Source: Alphaproteobacteria bacterium
GTDB lineage: Bacteria; Pseudomonadota; Alphaproteobacteria; Rhizobiales; OSC116
Direction: 5' to 3'
Assembly: GCA_002400495.2 (NCBI GenBank)
Contig: NVQL02000053.1
Span: 62,001 to 126,000, forward strand
DNA: 64,000 bases
The notes below the pieces were generated by a model. That model saw only the letters and a list, made by a program, of their open reading frames with translations. It was not told the DNA's origin and did no database searches. Below, piece after piece: positions 17,888 through 26,541 of this stretch. The translations under genes and the position numbers were made by a program. Each line of letters opens with the position of its first letter. The stretch's first letter is position 1.

Positions 17888-17964
17888 GGCTCTCGCTTTA
17901 ATTGCTTTTTTCTTTAACAGTTATACACCCAATATAGGGTTTATTTGGGTATATTTTACAATTC

Positions 17965-17982
17965 TTGTAACAAATTGTAACA
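17965..17982. promoter_or_regulatory. candidate response-regulator operator
   Basis: Two direct copies of TTGTAACA (17965-17972 and 17975-17982) exactly ten bases apart, one helical turn, the arrangement used by OmpR/PhoB-type dimers. A related GGTAACA lies at 18036-18042. The sites lie between the regulator gene and the EF-hand gene and could control either. Confidence 0.45.
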
Positions 17983-18113
17983 ACACCCACCCCTGCGACA
18001 ATTGCTAACCAAACAGCGTTTTTGTGCCCTTTTTTGGTAACATTCTGTGCCTATCTTAAAGTCAGGAGGCAACATAAACCCTCTCAAATGACTAACTCTT
18101 AAAGGAACATAAA

Positions 18114-18581
18114 ATGAAAAAATCTACAATCATCGCCGCTCTCTTAGCAACATCAGTTATCTTCACTGGTTCAATGGCTTATGCCCATGGTAATAATAAT
18201 GGCGGCAACAATAATGGCGGTCATTCAGGCAAGCATTTTAACGGCAAATCTGGCAGCCACAAAGGTATGCAACGTGGCGGTATGGGTCAATTCTTCATTA
18301 AAGCCGCTGATACCGATGGCGATGGCAAAGTCAGCCAAGATGAAATGAAAGCTTATAAACAAGCTCAATTTCAAAAATATGACACCAATAATGACGGCGA
18401 GCTAAGCCAAGACGAACTAACCGCCATGCAGGAAGCCCATAAAGCTGAACGCCAAGCCGCCATGTTCGAGCGTTTGGACACCGATAAAAATGGCTCACTC
18501 AGCCAAGAAGAATTAAGCAACGGGCAAAAAGGTGGACCACGCGGTGGCCATGGCCCTAAAGGCGGCAACCGTCGCGGTTAA
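18114..18581 (+). CDS. secreted EF-hand calcium-binding protein
   Basis: 155 residues: signal peptide (about 1-24, ending AYA), a Gly/Asn/His-rich low-complexity stretch, then three canonical EF-hand loops DTDGDGKVSQDE, DTNNDGELSQDE and DTDKNGSLSQEE, and a Gly/Lys/Arg-rich tail. AAAGGAAC precedes the ATG. The product should bind calcium in the periplasm or outside the cell. It is divergent from a two-component system, with a possible shared operator, so it may be a target or accessory of that system. A strong terminator follows. Confidence 0.85.
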   Translation: MKKSTIIAALLATSVIFTGSMAYAHGNNNGGNNNGGHSGKHFNGKSGSHKGMQRGGMGQFFIKAADTDGDGKVSQDEMKAYKQAQFQKYDTNNDGELSQDELTAMQEAHKAERQAAMFERLDTDKNGSLSQEELSNGQKGGPRGGHGPKGGNRRG

Positions 18582-18621
18582 CCGAGTTTCTGCGATAGTA
18601 ATAGCTCATTGCTTTTTAGGG

Positions 18622-18666
18622 TGGTGTAGGAATCTAGCTTTCCTACACCATTTTGTTTGTTTTTTA
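18622..18666 (+). terminator. terminator of the EF-hand gene
   Basis: Perfect 11-base arms (TGGTGTAGGAA at 18622-18632, TTCCTACACCA at 18640-18650) around a seven-base loop, followed by TTTTGTTTGTTTTTT. A classical intrinsic terminator about 40 bases past the EF-hand stop. Confidence 0.9.
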
Positions 18667-18712
18667 ATAAAATTACGCTAGGTTACCCAAAACCCGCGAG
18701 ATTTTGGTAAAT

Positions 18713-19738
18713 ATGAAAATTTTATACGCAGTGCAAGCAACAGGCAACGGACATATTGTGCGGGCAAGAGAGATGGCTGCGGCATTCAAAAATCACAACA
18801 TTCAAGTCGATTGGGTATTCTCTGGCCGCGATAAAGCGGCTTATTTTGATATGCAAGATTTTGGTGACTATAAAACCTTTAGAGGCCTGTCATTCAACAT
18901 TAAAAACAACCGGCTAAACTGGATTAAAACCATATTCAATGCCGATTTCATTCAATTTTACCGTGACATAAAACAGATCGATCTAAATCAATATGATCTA
19001 CTGATCAATGATTTTGAACCCGTCACCGCTTGGGCAGCAAAATCTCACAAAATTCACAGCATCGGCCTGTCACACCAAGCCGCCTTTTTATACAAAATCC
19101 CATTTGTAAAACCCAACCCTTTATTCAATTTAATCATCGAACATTACGCGCCATCAAAATTAGCCATTGGCATTCACTGGCAGCAATTTCACCAACACAT
19201 CATTCCGCCCATTATTTCAAAAAACCCAAATAAAATAGAACATAAAAAACAAGATATTGTGGTTTATTTGCCATTTCATTCCACCGACGAAATAATTAAA
19301 TTATTTGATGATTTCCCTAGCTATAATTTTAATATTTTTCACAATGATAAACCTAAAGGCCATTTTGGGCATTTAACATTTCATCCATTTTCACGGGTTG
19401 AATTTAGCAAATATATTGCAAAATGTGGTGGCGTCATCAGCAATGCGGGGTTTGAATTACCCTCTGAAGCCTTACAAATTGACAAGAAAATGCTACTTGA
19501 GCCCATACATGGCCAAACCGAGCAAATCTCCAACGCCAATATTCTCAACCATTATAATTGGTGCCAAACCGCGCTTAGAATTGAAGCCCACCATGTTAAA
19601 GCTTGGTTGCAAAGCGACCATACGCAAAAAATTGTTTGGCCAAATGTCGCGGATATGTTGGTGGCTTGGATCAAAACAGGCACACCCGATAGCTTGCCAG
19701 AATTATCCAACAAGCTATGGGCGCAAATAAAAGCCTGA
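18713..19738 (+). CDS. MJ1255-type glycosyltransferase family protein
   Basis: 341 residues from the ATG at 18713; a TTG three codons upstream is less likely. The Rossmann start MKILYAVQATGNGHIVRAREMAAAF, the central GLSHQAAFLYK, and the C-terminal GGVISNAGFELPSEAL followed by EPIHGQTEQISNA are those of GT-B enzymes of the MJ1255/VC2487 family (UDP-glycosyltransferase-like). The GHGN-like start and HGQ.EQ motif would hold the nucleotide sugar. The acceptor is unknown. It stands alone after the terminator and converges with the SMP-30 gene. Confidence 0.75.
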   Translation: MKILYAVQATGNGHIVRAREMAAAFKNHNIQVDWVFSGRDKAAYFDMQDFGDYKTFRGLSFNIKNNRLNWIKTIFNADFIQFYRDIKQIDLNQYDLLINDFEPVTAWAAKSHKIHSIGLSHQAAFLYKIPFVKPNPLFNLIIEHYAPSKLAIGIHWQQFHQHIIPPIISKNPNKIEHKKQDIVVYLPFHSTDEIIKLFDDFPSYNFNIFHNDKPKGHFGHLTFHPFSRVEFSKYIAKCGGVISNAGFELPSEALQIDKKMLLEPIHGQTEQISNANILNHYNWCQTALRIEAHHVKAWLQSDHTQKIVWPNVADMLVAWIKTGTPDSLPELSNKLWAQIKA

Positions 19739-19740
19739 TA

Positions 19741-20595
19741 TTATAAAATCACCTGATGCTCTTTTTGCCCGACCACACCACGTGGCAAAATAGCAAAGGT
19801 TTTACCCGCATTTTCACTATCATCACCATCCGCCGCCGAGGTCACAAATATAGTTTGCAAATCAGCCCCGCCAAACGCGGGGCATGTGGTTTGCTTAGCC
19901 GCAGGAATGTCAATCGCCATTAAAAATTTACCTTGATTGCTATAGCGTGCGATGCGCGATGCGCCCCACTGAGCATTCCACAAACAACCTTCACTATCCA
20001 CCACGCTTCCATCAGGCGACAGGCCGTCTTCAACCATATCAATAAACACTTCAGGCGCACCAGCAGGCCAGCCTTCAGCATCAAGTTTTTGGCACATAAT
20101 CTGCTTGTCTTTCGTATCGGCATAATAAGCAATGCTGCCATCAGGCGAAAAACAAATGCTGTTAGGAATGGTAACATTGGGGTAAATACAACGCACCTCA
20201 CCGCGATAATAACGGTAAATTGCGCCCGCACCTGTTTCAGCCGTCTTGCCCATTGTGCCAATCCAAAGACCACCTTGCGGGTCAGCACGCCCATCGTTAG
20301 AGCGAGTGTCTGCATTATCCGCTTCGAGCGGCGCAATGATTTCCTGCTCACCGCTCTCAATATCAAATTTCAAAAACGCGGTTTCACTGCAAATCAACAA
20401 TGTATTTTCATCCACCCACCCCGCAGCCGAAACATGCTCGTTAAACTGCCACATTTTACGCGCCCCATCCTTGCTGGTCAGCAATTGTTTTGCATTAATG
20501 TCAAACCAAAAAAACTGTTCGCGTAACGGGTGCCATAACGGGCCTTCGCCAAGTGCGCATTGGGTTTCATCAAAAATAGTGACTGCCATATTCAT
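19741..20595 (-). CDS. SMP-30/gluconolactonase family lactonase
   Basis: 284 residues, a six-bladed propeller of the SMP-30/LRE family. Metal-site and active-site segments are visible: ALGEGPLWHP (Glu ligand), RSNDGRADPQGGLWIGTM, TIPNSICFSPDG (Asn ligand) and DGSVVDSEGCLWNAQWG (Asp ligand). Such enzymes hydrolyse sugar or other lactones with a divalent metal. No sugar dehydrogenase is adjacent; the xylitol-dehydrogenase-like gene is 28 kb away. The ATG at 20595 or the one two codons later could be used. Confidence 0.88.
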   Translation of the reverse strand: MNMAVTIFDETQCALGEGPLWHPLREQFFWFDINAKQLLTSKDGARKMWQFNEHVSAAGWVDENTLLICSETAFLKFDIESGEQEIIAPLEADNADTRSNDGRADPQGGLWIGTMGKTAETGAGAIYRYYRGEVRCIYPNVTIPNSICFSPDGSIAYYADTKDKQIMCQKLDAEGWPAGAPEVFIDMVEDGLSPDGSVVDSEGCLWNAQWGASRIARYSNQGKFLMAIDIPAAKQTTCPAFGGADLQTIFVTSAADGDDSENAGKTFAILPRGVVGQKEHQVIL

Positions 20596-20670
20596 CTCTC
20601 AAATTAATTAATTATAGTTTCATATTAACGGTAATCATAACCATTATCACGACAATTATCTAGGAAAATT

Positions 20671-21642
20671 TCAAACAATCAACACAGTTGAGCCAGTGGT
20701 AGCGCGGCTTTCAAGTGCATCATGTGCCTTGGCCGCATCTTTAAGCGCAAATGTCTGGTTAATGTTAATCTTAATTTTACCCGAAATGACCATTTCAAAC
20801 AATTCGCTCGATGCAGAGTCAAGCGCCTCCCGCGTATCAAGATAAGAAAATAATGTCGGGCGGGTCAAAAATAAACACCCCTTAACATTAAGCAATAATG
20901 GCGAAAACGGCTCAATCGGGCCAGATGCTTGCCCAAAAGTTACCATCAAGCCGCGCTTTTCAACACAATCAAGTGAATCCAAAAACGTGGTTTTGCCCAC
21001 ACTGTCATAAACCACAGGCACGCCGTGACCATTGGTAATTTTTTTCACTTGTTCAACAAAATTCTGCTCAGTATAGATAATCGGATGATGGCAACCATGC
21101 GCCTTGGCAAGCGCGGCTTTTTCTGGCGTCGAAACCGTACCAATCACCGTCGCGCCCAAAGCCGCCGCCCACTGGCACATTATCAGGCCAACACCGCCCG
21201 CCGCCGCATGCACCAATATGGTATCACCCCGCTTCACTTCATAAACTTGCCGCAATAACATTTGCGCCGTCATGCCTTGCAGCATCATACAAGAAGCTTG
21301 CTCAAACGAAATTTCATCTGGCAATTTAACCAATTGATCTGCAGCAATCAACCGCTCTTCAGTATAAGAACCGCGCGAACCCGCATAAGCCACCCGATTC
21401 CCCACAGCAACATTAGCCACGCCCTCGCCTAACGCGACAACTGTACCTGCCCCTTCAGAGCCAGGAATAAACGGCAAAGCAATGTCATAAAACCCTGTAC
21501 GATGATAAACATCAATAAAATTAAGCCCGCAAGTCGCTTGCTTTAAATGCACTTGACCAGCAGCCGGCGCGCCAATTGTTATGGGATTAAATTTTAACTG
21601 CTCCGAACCGCCAAATTCAGAAACTTGTATAGCCGATGGCAT
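20671..21642 (-). CDS. NADPH:quinone oxidoreductase (zinc-free MDR)
   Basis: 323 residues, standard for Qor. N-terminal GroES-like half with CGLNFIDVYHRTGFY and PFIPGSEGAGTV, then a Rossmann half with VHAAAGGVGLIMCQWA and YDSVGKTTF. There are no zinc-ligand cysteines, as in the quinone oxidoreductase (QorA) branch. It probably reduces quinones or reactive carbonyls with NADPH. It lies 75 bases upstream of the lactonase gene on the same strand and may be co-expressed. Confidence 0.9.
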   Translation of the reverse strand: MPSAIQVSEFGGSEQLKFNPITIGAPAAGQVHLKQATCGLNFIDVYHRTGFYDIALPFIPGSEGAGTVVALGEGVANVAVGNRVAYAGSRGSYTEERLIAADQLVKLPDEISFEQASCMMLQGMTAQMLLRQVYEVKRGDTILVHAAAGGVGLIMCQWAAALGATVIGTVSTPEKAALAKAHGCHHPIIYTEQNFVEQVKKITNGHGVPVVYDSVGKTTFLDSLDCVEKRGLMVTFGQASGPIEPFSPLLLNVKGCLFLTRPTLFSYLDTREALDSASSELFEMVISGKIKININQTFALKDAAKAHDALESRATTGSTVLIV

Positions 21643-21665
21643 ACTGCCCCCTTTAAATTATATAA

Positions 21666-22286
21666 TTAACCTGTTGTAGCCATTAAAACGCTGCCACCTA
21701 AGAAAAAACCACCGCTGGTATAATTCATATTACGGCGCGCCTTTTGGCTCTGGAATATTTTTTTAGCCCGCGCGGCAGCCAATACATAAGCCGCCAATAT
21801 AACCCCAACCACAATGGTAGATGTCACCACCAAAATCAAAATCTGAGCCACCATATTTGCCGCAGGATTCATAAATTGCGCCAGAAAAGCCACATAAAAT
21901 ATAACGCCTTTGGGGTTTAAAATAGCCGAAAGAAAACCAGCTCTAAAGCTCTGCGAAATATCAGCAATATGATTGTCATTTATAGCGGTTATTGAGGTTT
22001 TATTCGCATCTCTAAGGCTACAAAAACCCAAATAAGCCATATAAGCAACACCCGCCCATTTAACCATTTGAAACAATTCAGCCGAAGCCGCCAATATAGC
22101 CCCCACACCAAACAATGACAGGATAATCAACACAATATCGCCTATCAACACGCCAATAATGCTAGAAAATGCCGCCTTAACACCCCGAGTTAACGATTGC
22201 CCAATAAGCAATAAAACGCAAGGGCCAGGAATAAGCGTCAGCACCATACAGGCGATGACAAATGCCAACCAAGTTTCAACAGACAT
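21666..22286 (-). CDS. LysE/RhtB family amino-acid exporter
   Basis: 206 residues and about six membrane helices, of the LysE/RhtB translocator fold: FVIACMVLTLIPGPCVLLLIGQSLTRG at the N-terminus, GWAGVAYMAYLG-like segment (KWAGVAYMAYLGFCSLRD) and the FLSAILNPKGVIFYVAFLAQF motif. It exports an amino acid or similar metabolite. GAGGGAG precedes the ATG. It follows the marR-type gene on the same strand by 56 bases. Confidence 0.88.
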   Translation of the reverse strand: MSVETWLAFVIACMVLTLIPGPCVLLLIGQSLTRGVKAAFSSIIGVLIGDIVLIILSLFGVGAILAASAELFQMVKWAGVAYMAYLGFCSLRDANKTSITAINDNHIADISQSFRAGFLSAILNPKGVIFYVAFLAQFMNPAANMVAQILILVVTSTIVVGVILAAYVLAAARAKKIFQSQKARRNMNYTSGGFFLGGSVLMATTG

Positions 22287-22341
22287 ATTTTCTCCCTCTT
22301 TAAAAATCTCTATCGCAGGTTAGATTTGGGAGCCTCTATAG

Positions 22342-22824
22342 TCAAGCAATTTTGACAAGCAACGAGATCAAAGCCTGCTGTTCGCTTTGTGTCAAATTTT
22401 TAAGCATATAAGCTTCAACCTTCACATGAGTTTCCACCATCTCATCGGCCAAAGCAAAGCCTTTATCGGTCAAAGCGATTTTTAAACCACGGCGGTCATT
22501 TGGGTCAGCCAGCCTTTTTATCAGGCCTTTTTGTTCCAGCCTATCCAAGCGATTGGTCATCGCCGATGTTGAAAGCATCATTTCAGCCGCCAACTCTGAT
22601 GGCGAAAGATAACGACCACTGCCCTGCCGCCGCAGCGTAAATAATACGTCAGATCTCGCCGAATCCATATCATATTTAGCATGGTTCTGCGCCACTTGCT
22701 TGCGCAACCTATCAGCAGTGCGCCACACTTGGCCACAAACCGCCATCGGGCGGCTGTCAATATCTGGCCGTTCGCGCTGCCATTGCTTGAGCAATGATGA
22801 AATAGATTTTGAAGCTTGACTCAT
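22342..22824 (-). CDS. MarR family transcriptional regulator
   Basis: 160 residues. A winged helix of MarR type: LFTLRRQGSGRYLSPSELAAEMMLSTSAMTNRLDRLEQKGLIKRLADPNDRRGLKIALT, here cited in parts: the recognition helix STSAMTNRLDRLEQKGLI and the wing ADPNDRRG are diagnostic. It is divergent from an EamA transporter with a short palindrome between them, and upstream of a LysE-type exporter, so one or both carriers may be its targets. Confidence 0.9.
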   Translation of the reverse strand: MSQASKSISSLLKQWQRERPDIDSRPMAVCGQVWRTADRLRKQVAQNHAKYDMDSARSDVLFTLRRQGSGRYLSPSELAAEMMLSTSAMTNRLDRLEQKGLIKRLADPNDRRGLKIALTDKGFALADEMVETHVKVEAYMLKNLTQSEQQALISLLVKIA

Positions 22825-22842
22825 TTATAATTTTCCATATAG

Positions 22843-22854
22843 TTTGATGTCAAA
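22843..22854. promoter_or_regulatory. candidate MarR operator
   Basis: Inverted repeat TTTGA-TG-TCAAA between the divergent marR-type gene and the EamA gene, close to both starts. Size and placement fit a MarR dimer site that would regulate both directions. Confidence 0.5.
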
Positions 22855-22885
22855 TTACTTTACATAAAACTAAAAAACAACCCAT

Positions 22886-23773
22886 ATGTTCAAAAACCCA
22901 ATAGCCCTATTGCTAATGACTGGCATCTTAATCGGTTTCAATTTCCCACTCGGCAAAATAGCTGGCGAGGCACAAGTGTCACCCATTTTATGGTCATTAA
23001 TTGTATCTTTAGGCGCATCAGGGTTTTTACTGCCGCCTTTGCTGATTAACCGCAAATTTTCAATACCAGACCGCAAAATATTGGTCTATATAATGATTTC
23101 AGGCCTTATATCATTTGTCATCCCCAATCTCCTATTATTCAGCGCCATCCCTCATGCAGGGGCAGGCTATACGGGGCTGATGTTTGCATTATCACCCGTA
23201 TTCACCCTAACATTAGCCACGTTATTTAAAATAAAAGCTCCAAATAAACTAGGCATAATAGGCATTGCCATCGGCCTCATCGGCGCAGTGGTGGTCAGCA
23301 TCACCCGCGGCGCAAGCCTCCAAGCCCCACCGGTCATCTGGCTGCTTGCTGCATTGCTCATCCCTATGTCACTAGCTTGCGGCAATATATACCGCACATT
23401 GGCATGGCCAAAGGGCGCATCGCCCGATATTTTGGCTTTCTGGAGCCATGCATTTTCGACCATAGTTTTTGCCGTCATCTTACTAACCACCACAGGCGCG
23501 GTGAATCTGGCCGATGCCTTCATCATCCCCAAAACACTCGCCACACAATTACTAGTAGCTGGCCTCACATTCCCAATATTCTTTAGATTACAAAAAATCG
23601 GCGGGCCCGTATTACTCAGTCAAATTGGTTATGTAGCCGCAGCCATTGGCCTGCTCTCCGCCACATTATTTTTAGACGAAACCTATAGCTTGCTCACTTG
23701 GTTAGGCGCAGCGATTATCGCCGTTGGCATTCTGGTCACCATATGGGCGCAAACAAAACTAATAGCCACTTAA
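22886..23773 (+). CDS. EamA/DMT family transporter
   Basis: 295 residues with about ten membrane segments in two EamA repeats (first PLGKIAGEAQVSPILWSLIV; second beginning near PIFFRLQKIGGPVLLSQIGYVAA). A drug/metabolite transporter that most likely exports a small metabolite. Divergent from the MarR-type regulator and probably under its control. Its 3' end overlaps the convergent LysR gene by 15 bases. Confidence 0.88.
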   Translation: MFKNPIALLLMTGILIGFNFPLGKIAGEAQVSPILWSLIVSLGASGFLLPPLLINRKFSIPDRKILVYIMISGLISFVIPNLLLFSAIPHAGAGYTGLMFALSPVFTLTLATLFKIKAPNKLGIIGIAIGLIGAVVVSITRGASLQAPPVIWLLAALLIPMSLACGNIYRTLAWPKGASPDILAFWSHAFSTIVFAVILLTTTGAVNLADAFIIPKTLATQLLVAGLTFPIFFRLQKIGGPVLLSQIGYVAAAIGLLSATLFLDETYSLLTWLGAAIIAVGILVTIWAQTKLIAT

Positions 23774-24670
23774 AATATCATTTATAATATTTTTAAGCCA
23801 TATACGCGCAGGGTCTTTATTATAACGTTTGTGCCAAAATTGAAAATAGCTGAAATTTTGCACCTGCATTGGCAATTCAACAATGCCAAGCACGCCCTGT
23901 TTAGCCAATTGCTTAGCCATACGACGCGGGCAGGTGAGAATATAATCGCTATAAAGCAATATATTTTTAGCCTGAATAAAGGTCGGAATGGTCAATTTAA
24001 TTTGCCGTTTAAAACCATGACTGGTCAAAGCTTTCTCAACATAAAAAGACAACTCATTAAGCGAAACAACCGACAAATGCTCGGCCGCCACATAATTTTT
24101 CAAACTTAGTTTTTCAGCCACCAAATGGTGATTGGGGCGCATCAAACAAACAAAATCATCCGTATAAATACGGCTCTGGGTTAAATGTTCTGGCGCCGTG
24201 CAATTGACCGCCAAAACCAATTTCATATTGCCATCTTCAAGCTGCTTAGCATCATAATCTTTATCATGCAGAAACAGCGACAGCCGCACTTTTGGCGCTT
24301 CATCCGCCAACCGCTCCATTAATTTAGGAATCAAAAAACACTGCAATTCATCAGCAATGCTAAGCGAAAAATGCGTAGTAATTTCATAAGGCTCAAACAC
24401 ATCATTTTGCTGAAGCCCATCCATTTCATTCAAAATATTCTGAATGCTGCCAATGATCTGGCTGGCCTTTTCAGTCGGTTTCATATCCACCGATGTCCGC
24501 ACGAACAAATCATCATCAAATTGTTCACGCATAAGCTTAAGCTGTTTGCTAGCCGATGATTGGGTAATATTAAGGCTATCAGCCGCACTCTGCAAGCTAC
24601 CTTGCTCGTAAATTTCTTTGAACAATTTAAACTGCCCAATGCGCAAAATATCAACATTCTTATTTGGCAT
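23759..24670 (-). CDS. LysR family transcriptional regulator
   Basis: 303 residues. N-terminal winged helix: LRIGQFKLFKEIYEQGSLQSAADSLNITQSSASKQLKLM region with a recognition helix at TQSSASKQLKLM; C-terminal periplasmic-binding-like effector domain with FSLSIADELQCFLIPKLM and the PHHLVAEKLS-like loop (PNHHLVAEKLSL). It is divergent from an MFS transporter gene, the usual layout for a LysR regulator and its target. Confidence 0.92.
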   Translation of the reverse strand: MPNKNVDILRIGQFKLFKEIYEQGSLQSAADSLNITQSSASKQLKLMREQFDDDLFVRTSVDMKPTEKASQIIGSIQNILNEMDGLQQNDVFEPYEITTHFSLSIADELQCFLIPKLMERLADEAPKVRLSLFLHDKDYDAKQLEDGNMKLVLAVNCTAPEHLTQSRIYTDDFVCLMRPNHHLVAEKLSLKNYVAAEHLSVVSLNELSFYVEKALTSHGFKRQIKLTIPTFIQAKNILLYSDYILTCPRRMAKQLAKQGVLGIVELPMQVQNFSYFQFWHKRYNKDPARIWLKNIINDILSGY

Positions 24671-24717
24671 AACGTTTATTCCTAAAATTCCATTGTGTAA
24701 TATTGCTTTATTTTATA

Positions 24718-24730
24718 ACTTGTGGCAAGT
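24718..24730. promoter_or_regulatory. candidate LysR-type binding site
   Basis: Inverted repeat ACTTG-TGG-CAAGT in the 87-base gap between the lysR-type gene and the MFS gene. Its T-N-A dyad style fits LysR-type operators, but one site alone is weak evidence. Confidence 0.35.
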
Positions 24731-24757
24731 AGAGTTTAAAAGACCAATGAGGCAAGC

Positions 24758-25966
24758 ATGGTAAAAAACATTTCATCAAGATGGTTGATCGTAGCAATTG
24801 GCTTCCTAATTTTAGGCCTCGTCTACACCATCCGCTCCACCATCGGCCTGATGATGCCCATTTGGTCAGAAGAATTCGGCTGGTCGCGCTCGATGATCTC
24901 ATCTGGCGGCGCTTTATGCCTTATTGTCATGGCCATCATCGCCCCCTTCGCGGGCAGTGCCGTCGATAAATATGGCCCCCGCCCCTTTGTCGTTGGCGGC
25001 CTGCTCGCCGTGTCAATCAGCGCCATCCTCATGGCCACCATGCAAAGCGCCTGGATGTTTTTTATTGCCTTTAGCTTGCTATCAGGCATTGGCTTTGGCG
25101 TCGTCGCAATGCATGTCATTGTGGCTTCAGTCTCCCCATTATTTGACGAAAACAAAGGCCTTGCCGTTGGCATAGCAACAGCAGGCTCAACCGCAGGGCA
25201 GCTACTCATCATCCCCATTGTAGCATTATTCCTAGTGTCTTTCGGCTGGCGCGAAACTTACATAGTCTATGCAGTCATCTGCGCCGCAGTGGCTTTGCTA
25301 TGTTGGCGCTTGCTATCATCGCCAAAAACCACAGACAACCAAACCAAACCCACAGACCAACCAAGTTTTTGGCAAAACTTCAAATATCTAGTTAAAAAAC
25401 CAGTATTCCACGCCATATTTTGGAGTTTTACCCTGTGCGGCTTTACCTCAACAGGCGTGGTCGAAACTCACCTAATGCCCTATCTAGCCGCCTGCGGCTA
25501 CCCCACCCTAGATGGCGCGTTAAGCTATGGTTTCCTATCAGGTTTTAATATGATCGGCATGATGTTATCAGGCTATTTGTCCGACCGTATGAATAAAGTT
25601 TTATTGCTCACCATCATCTATATCATGCGCGGTTTAAGCTTCATTGTGCTGATGTTCGTAGTTGGCGATTATGCGGCATTGGCACTATTCACCGTGGCAT
25701 TTGGCCTGTTTGATTATTCAACCGTACCCGTCACAGCAGGCATCATTGTCGAACATTTAGGCCAAAAAATGCTCGGCATCACCATGGGCATCTTGGCCGC
25801 TGGCCACGCTTTAGGCGCCGCAGCAGGCGCATATTATGGTGGCTATTTATTTGATTTATTTGCCAGATATGAAGAAATGTGGATAGCGTCCATCATCTTA
25901 GCCATCATCGCGGGGTTTATTTCATTTGCCATAAAATTCATGCGCCCCGCACCCCGATTAGCCTGA
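24758..25966 (+). CDS. MFS transporter (OFA/monocarboxylate-like)
   Basis: 402 residues and twelve membrane segments. The conserved A-loop (GSAVDKYGPRPFVVGG) and the second-half loop (GYLSDRMNKVLLL) are visible. The N-terminus (RSTIGLMMPIWSEEFGWSRSMISSGGAL) resembles the oxalate/formate and monocarboxylate porter branch. The substrate is not known; the divergent LysR regulator suggests an inducible organic acid. GAGG precedes the ATG. It ends directly against the next convergent gene. Confidence 0.88.
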   Translation: MVKNISSRWLIVAIGFLILGLVYTIRSTIGLMMPIWSEEFGWSRSMISSGGALCLIVMAIIAPFAGSAVDKYGPRPFVVGGLLAVSISAILMATMQSAWMFFIAFSLLSGIGFGVVAMHVIVASVSPLFDENKGLAVGIATAGSTAGQLLIIPIVALFLVSFGWRETYIVYAVICAAVALLCWRLLSSPKTTDNQTKPTDQPSFWQNFKYLVKKPVFHAIFWSFTLCGFTSTGVVETHLMPYLAACGYPTLDGALSYGFLSGFNMIGMMLSGYLSDRMNKVLLLTIIYIMRGLSFIVLMFVVGDYAALALFTVAFGLFDYSTVPVTAGIIVEHLGQKMLGITMGILAAGHALGAAAGAYYGGYLFDLFARYEEMWIASIILAIIAGFISFAIKFMRPAPRLA

Positions 25967-26533
25967 TCATTCACAGCGCATAAAAATGCCAGCGATTTTA
26001 ACATCATCACTACACATAATGCCGCCCCATTGGTAGGCTTTACGGCCTCTAAATTCTATCTCAAACCAGTCATATCCATTCATATCAACCCCAGTATTAC
26101 CCGTAATCACAATCAAATCACCTTCAAATAAACTACCAACCTGTTGAGAATTCATACTCGCCGCATCGCGCACTTTACCACCGAGTGATTTACCACTTAT
26201 TTTGCCAAAACCTGCTGGCTCTAGCACCACCACAGGCTTCTCAATATATAGCCCACAATTATATTGTTTCATGCCAATATATAGACGCGTTTTTTCCGCT
26301 TCTGGGTAAAATTGCGCCTGCTTAAAAACATTTAGATACCCGTCTTTGTCATTATAAATAACCCCAAATCTATCCGCATGATTAGTAACTTGCGCTCTAT
26401 TTTCATCAGCAAAAAACTCAACCTCAATCACATCATCCGCGAACCCACATCGATATTTCACACCCTCATGAGCCAATGCCTGCATTGCAAATTGACTAGA
26501 AATCAACACCAAAACCGCTATAAAACACCGCAT
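25967..26533 (-). CDS. secreted SH3-domain-like protein of the ABC operon
   Basis: 188 residues from the ATG at 26533, chosen because GAGG lies six bases before it; an ATG four codons upstream overlaps the permease stop (ATGA). Signal peptide (about 1-21, ending ALA), an unrecognised N-terminal half with paired cysteines, then a bacterial SH3-like segment (about 115-175: GKVRDAASMNSQQVGSLFEGDLIVI then YDWFEIEFRGRKAYQWGGIM in parts). Such domains often bind cell wall. It is the last gene of a TetR-ABC operon, so it may be a periplasmic accessory of the exporter or an unrelated passenger. Confidence 0.7.
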   Translation of the reverse strand: MRCFIAVLVLISSQFAMQALAHEGVKYRCGFADDVIEVEFFADENRAQVTNHADRFGVIYNDKDGYLNVFKQAQFYPEAEKTRLYIGMKQYNCGLYIEKPVVVLEPAGFGKISGKSLGGKVRDAASMNSQQVGSLFEGDLIVITGNTGVDMNGYDWFEIEFRGRKAYQWGGIMCSDDVKIAGIFMRCE

Positions 26534-26541
26534 AATCCACC

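Noticed and set aside
18088-18102. four-codon upstream ORF (ATG ACT AAC TCT TAA) before the EF-hand gene
   Set aside because: Too short to judge, and its stop runs into the ribosome-binding site by chance as likely as by design.
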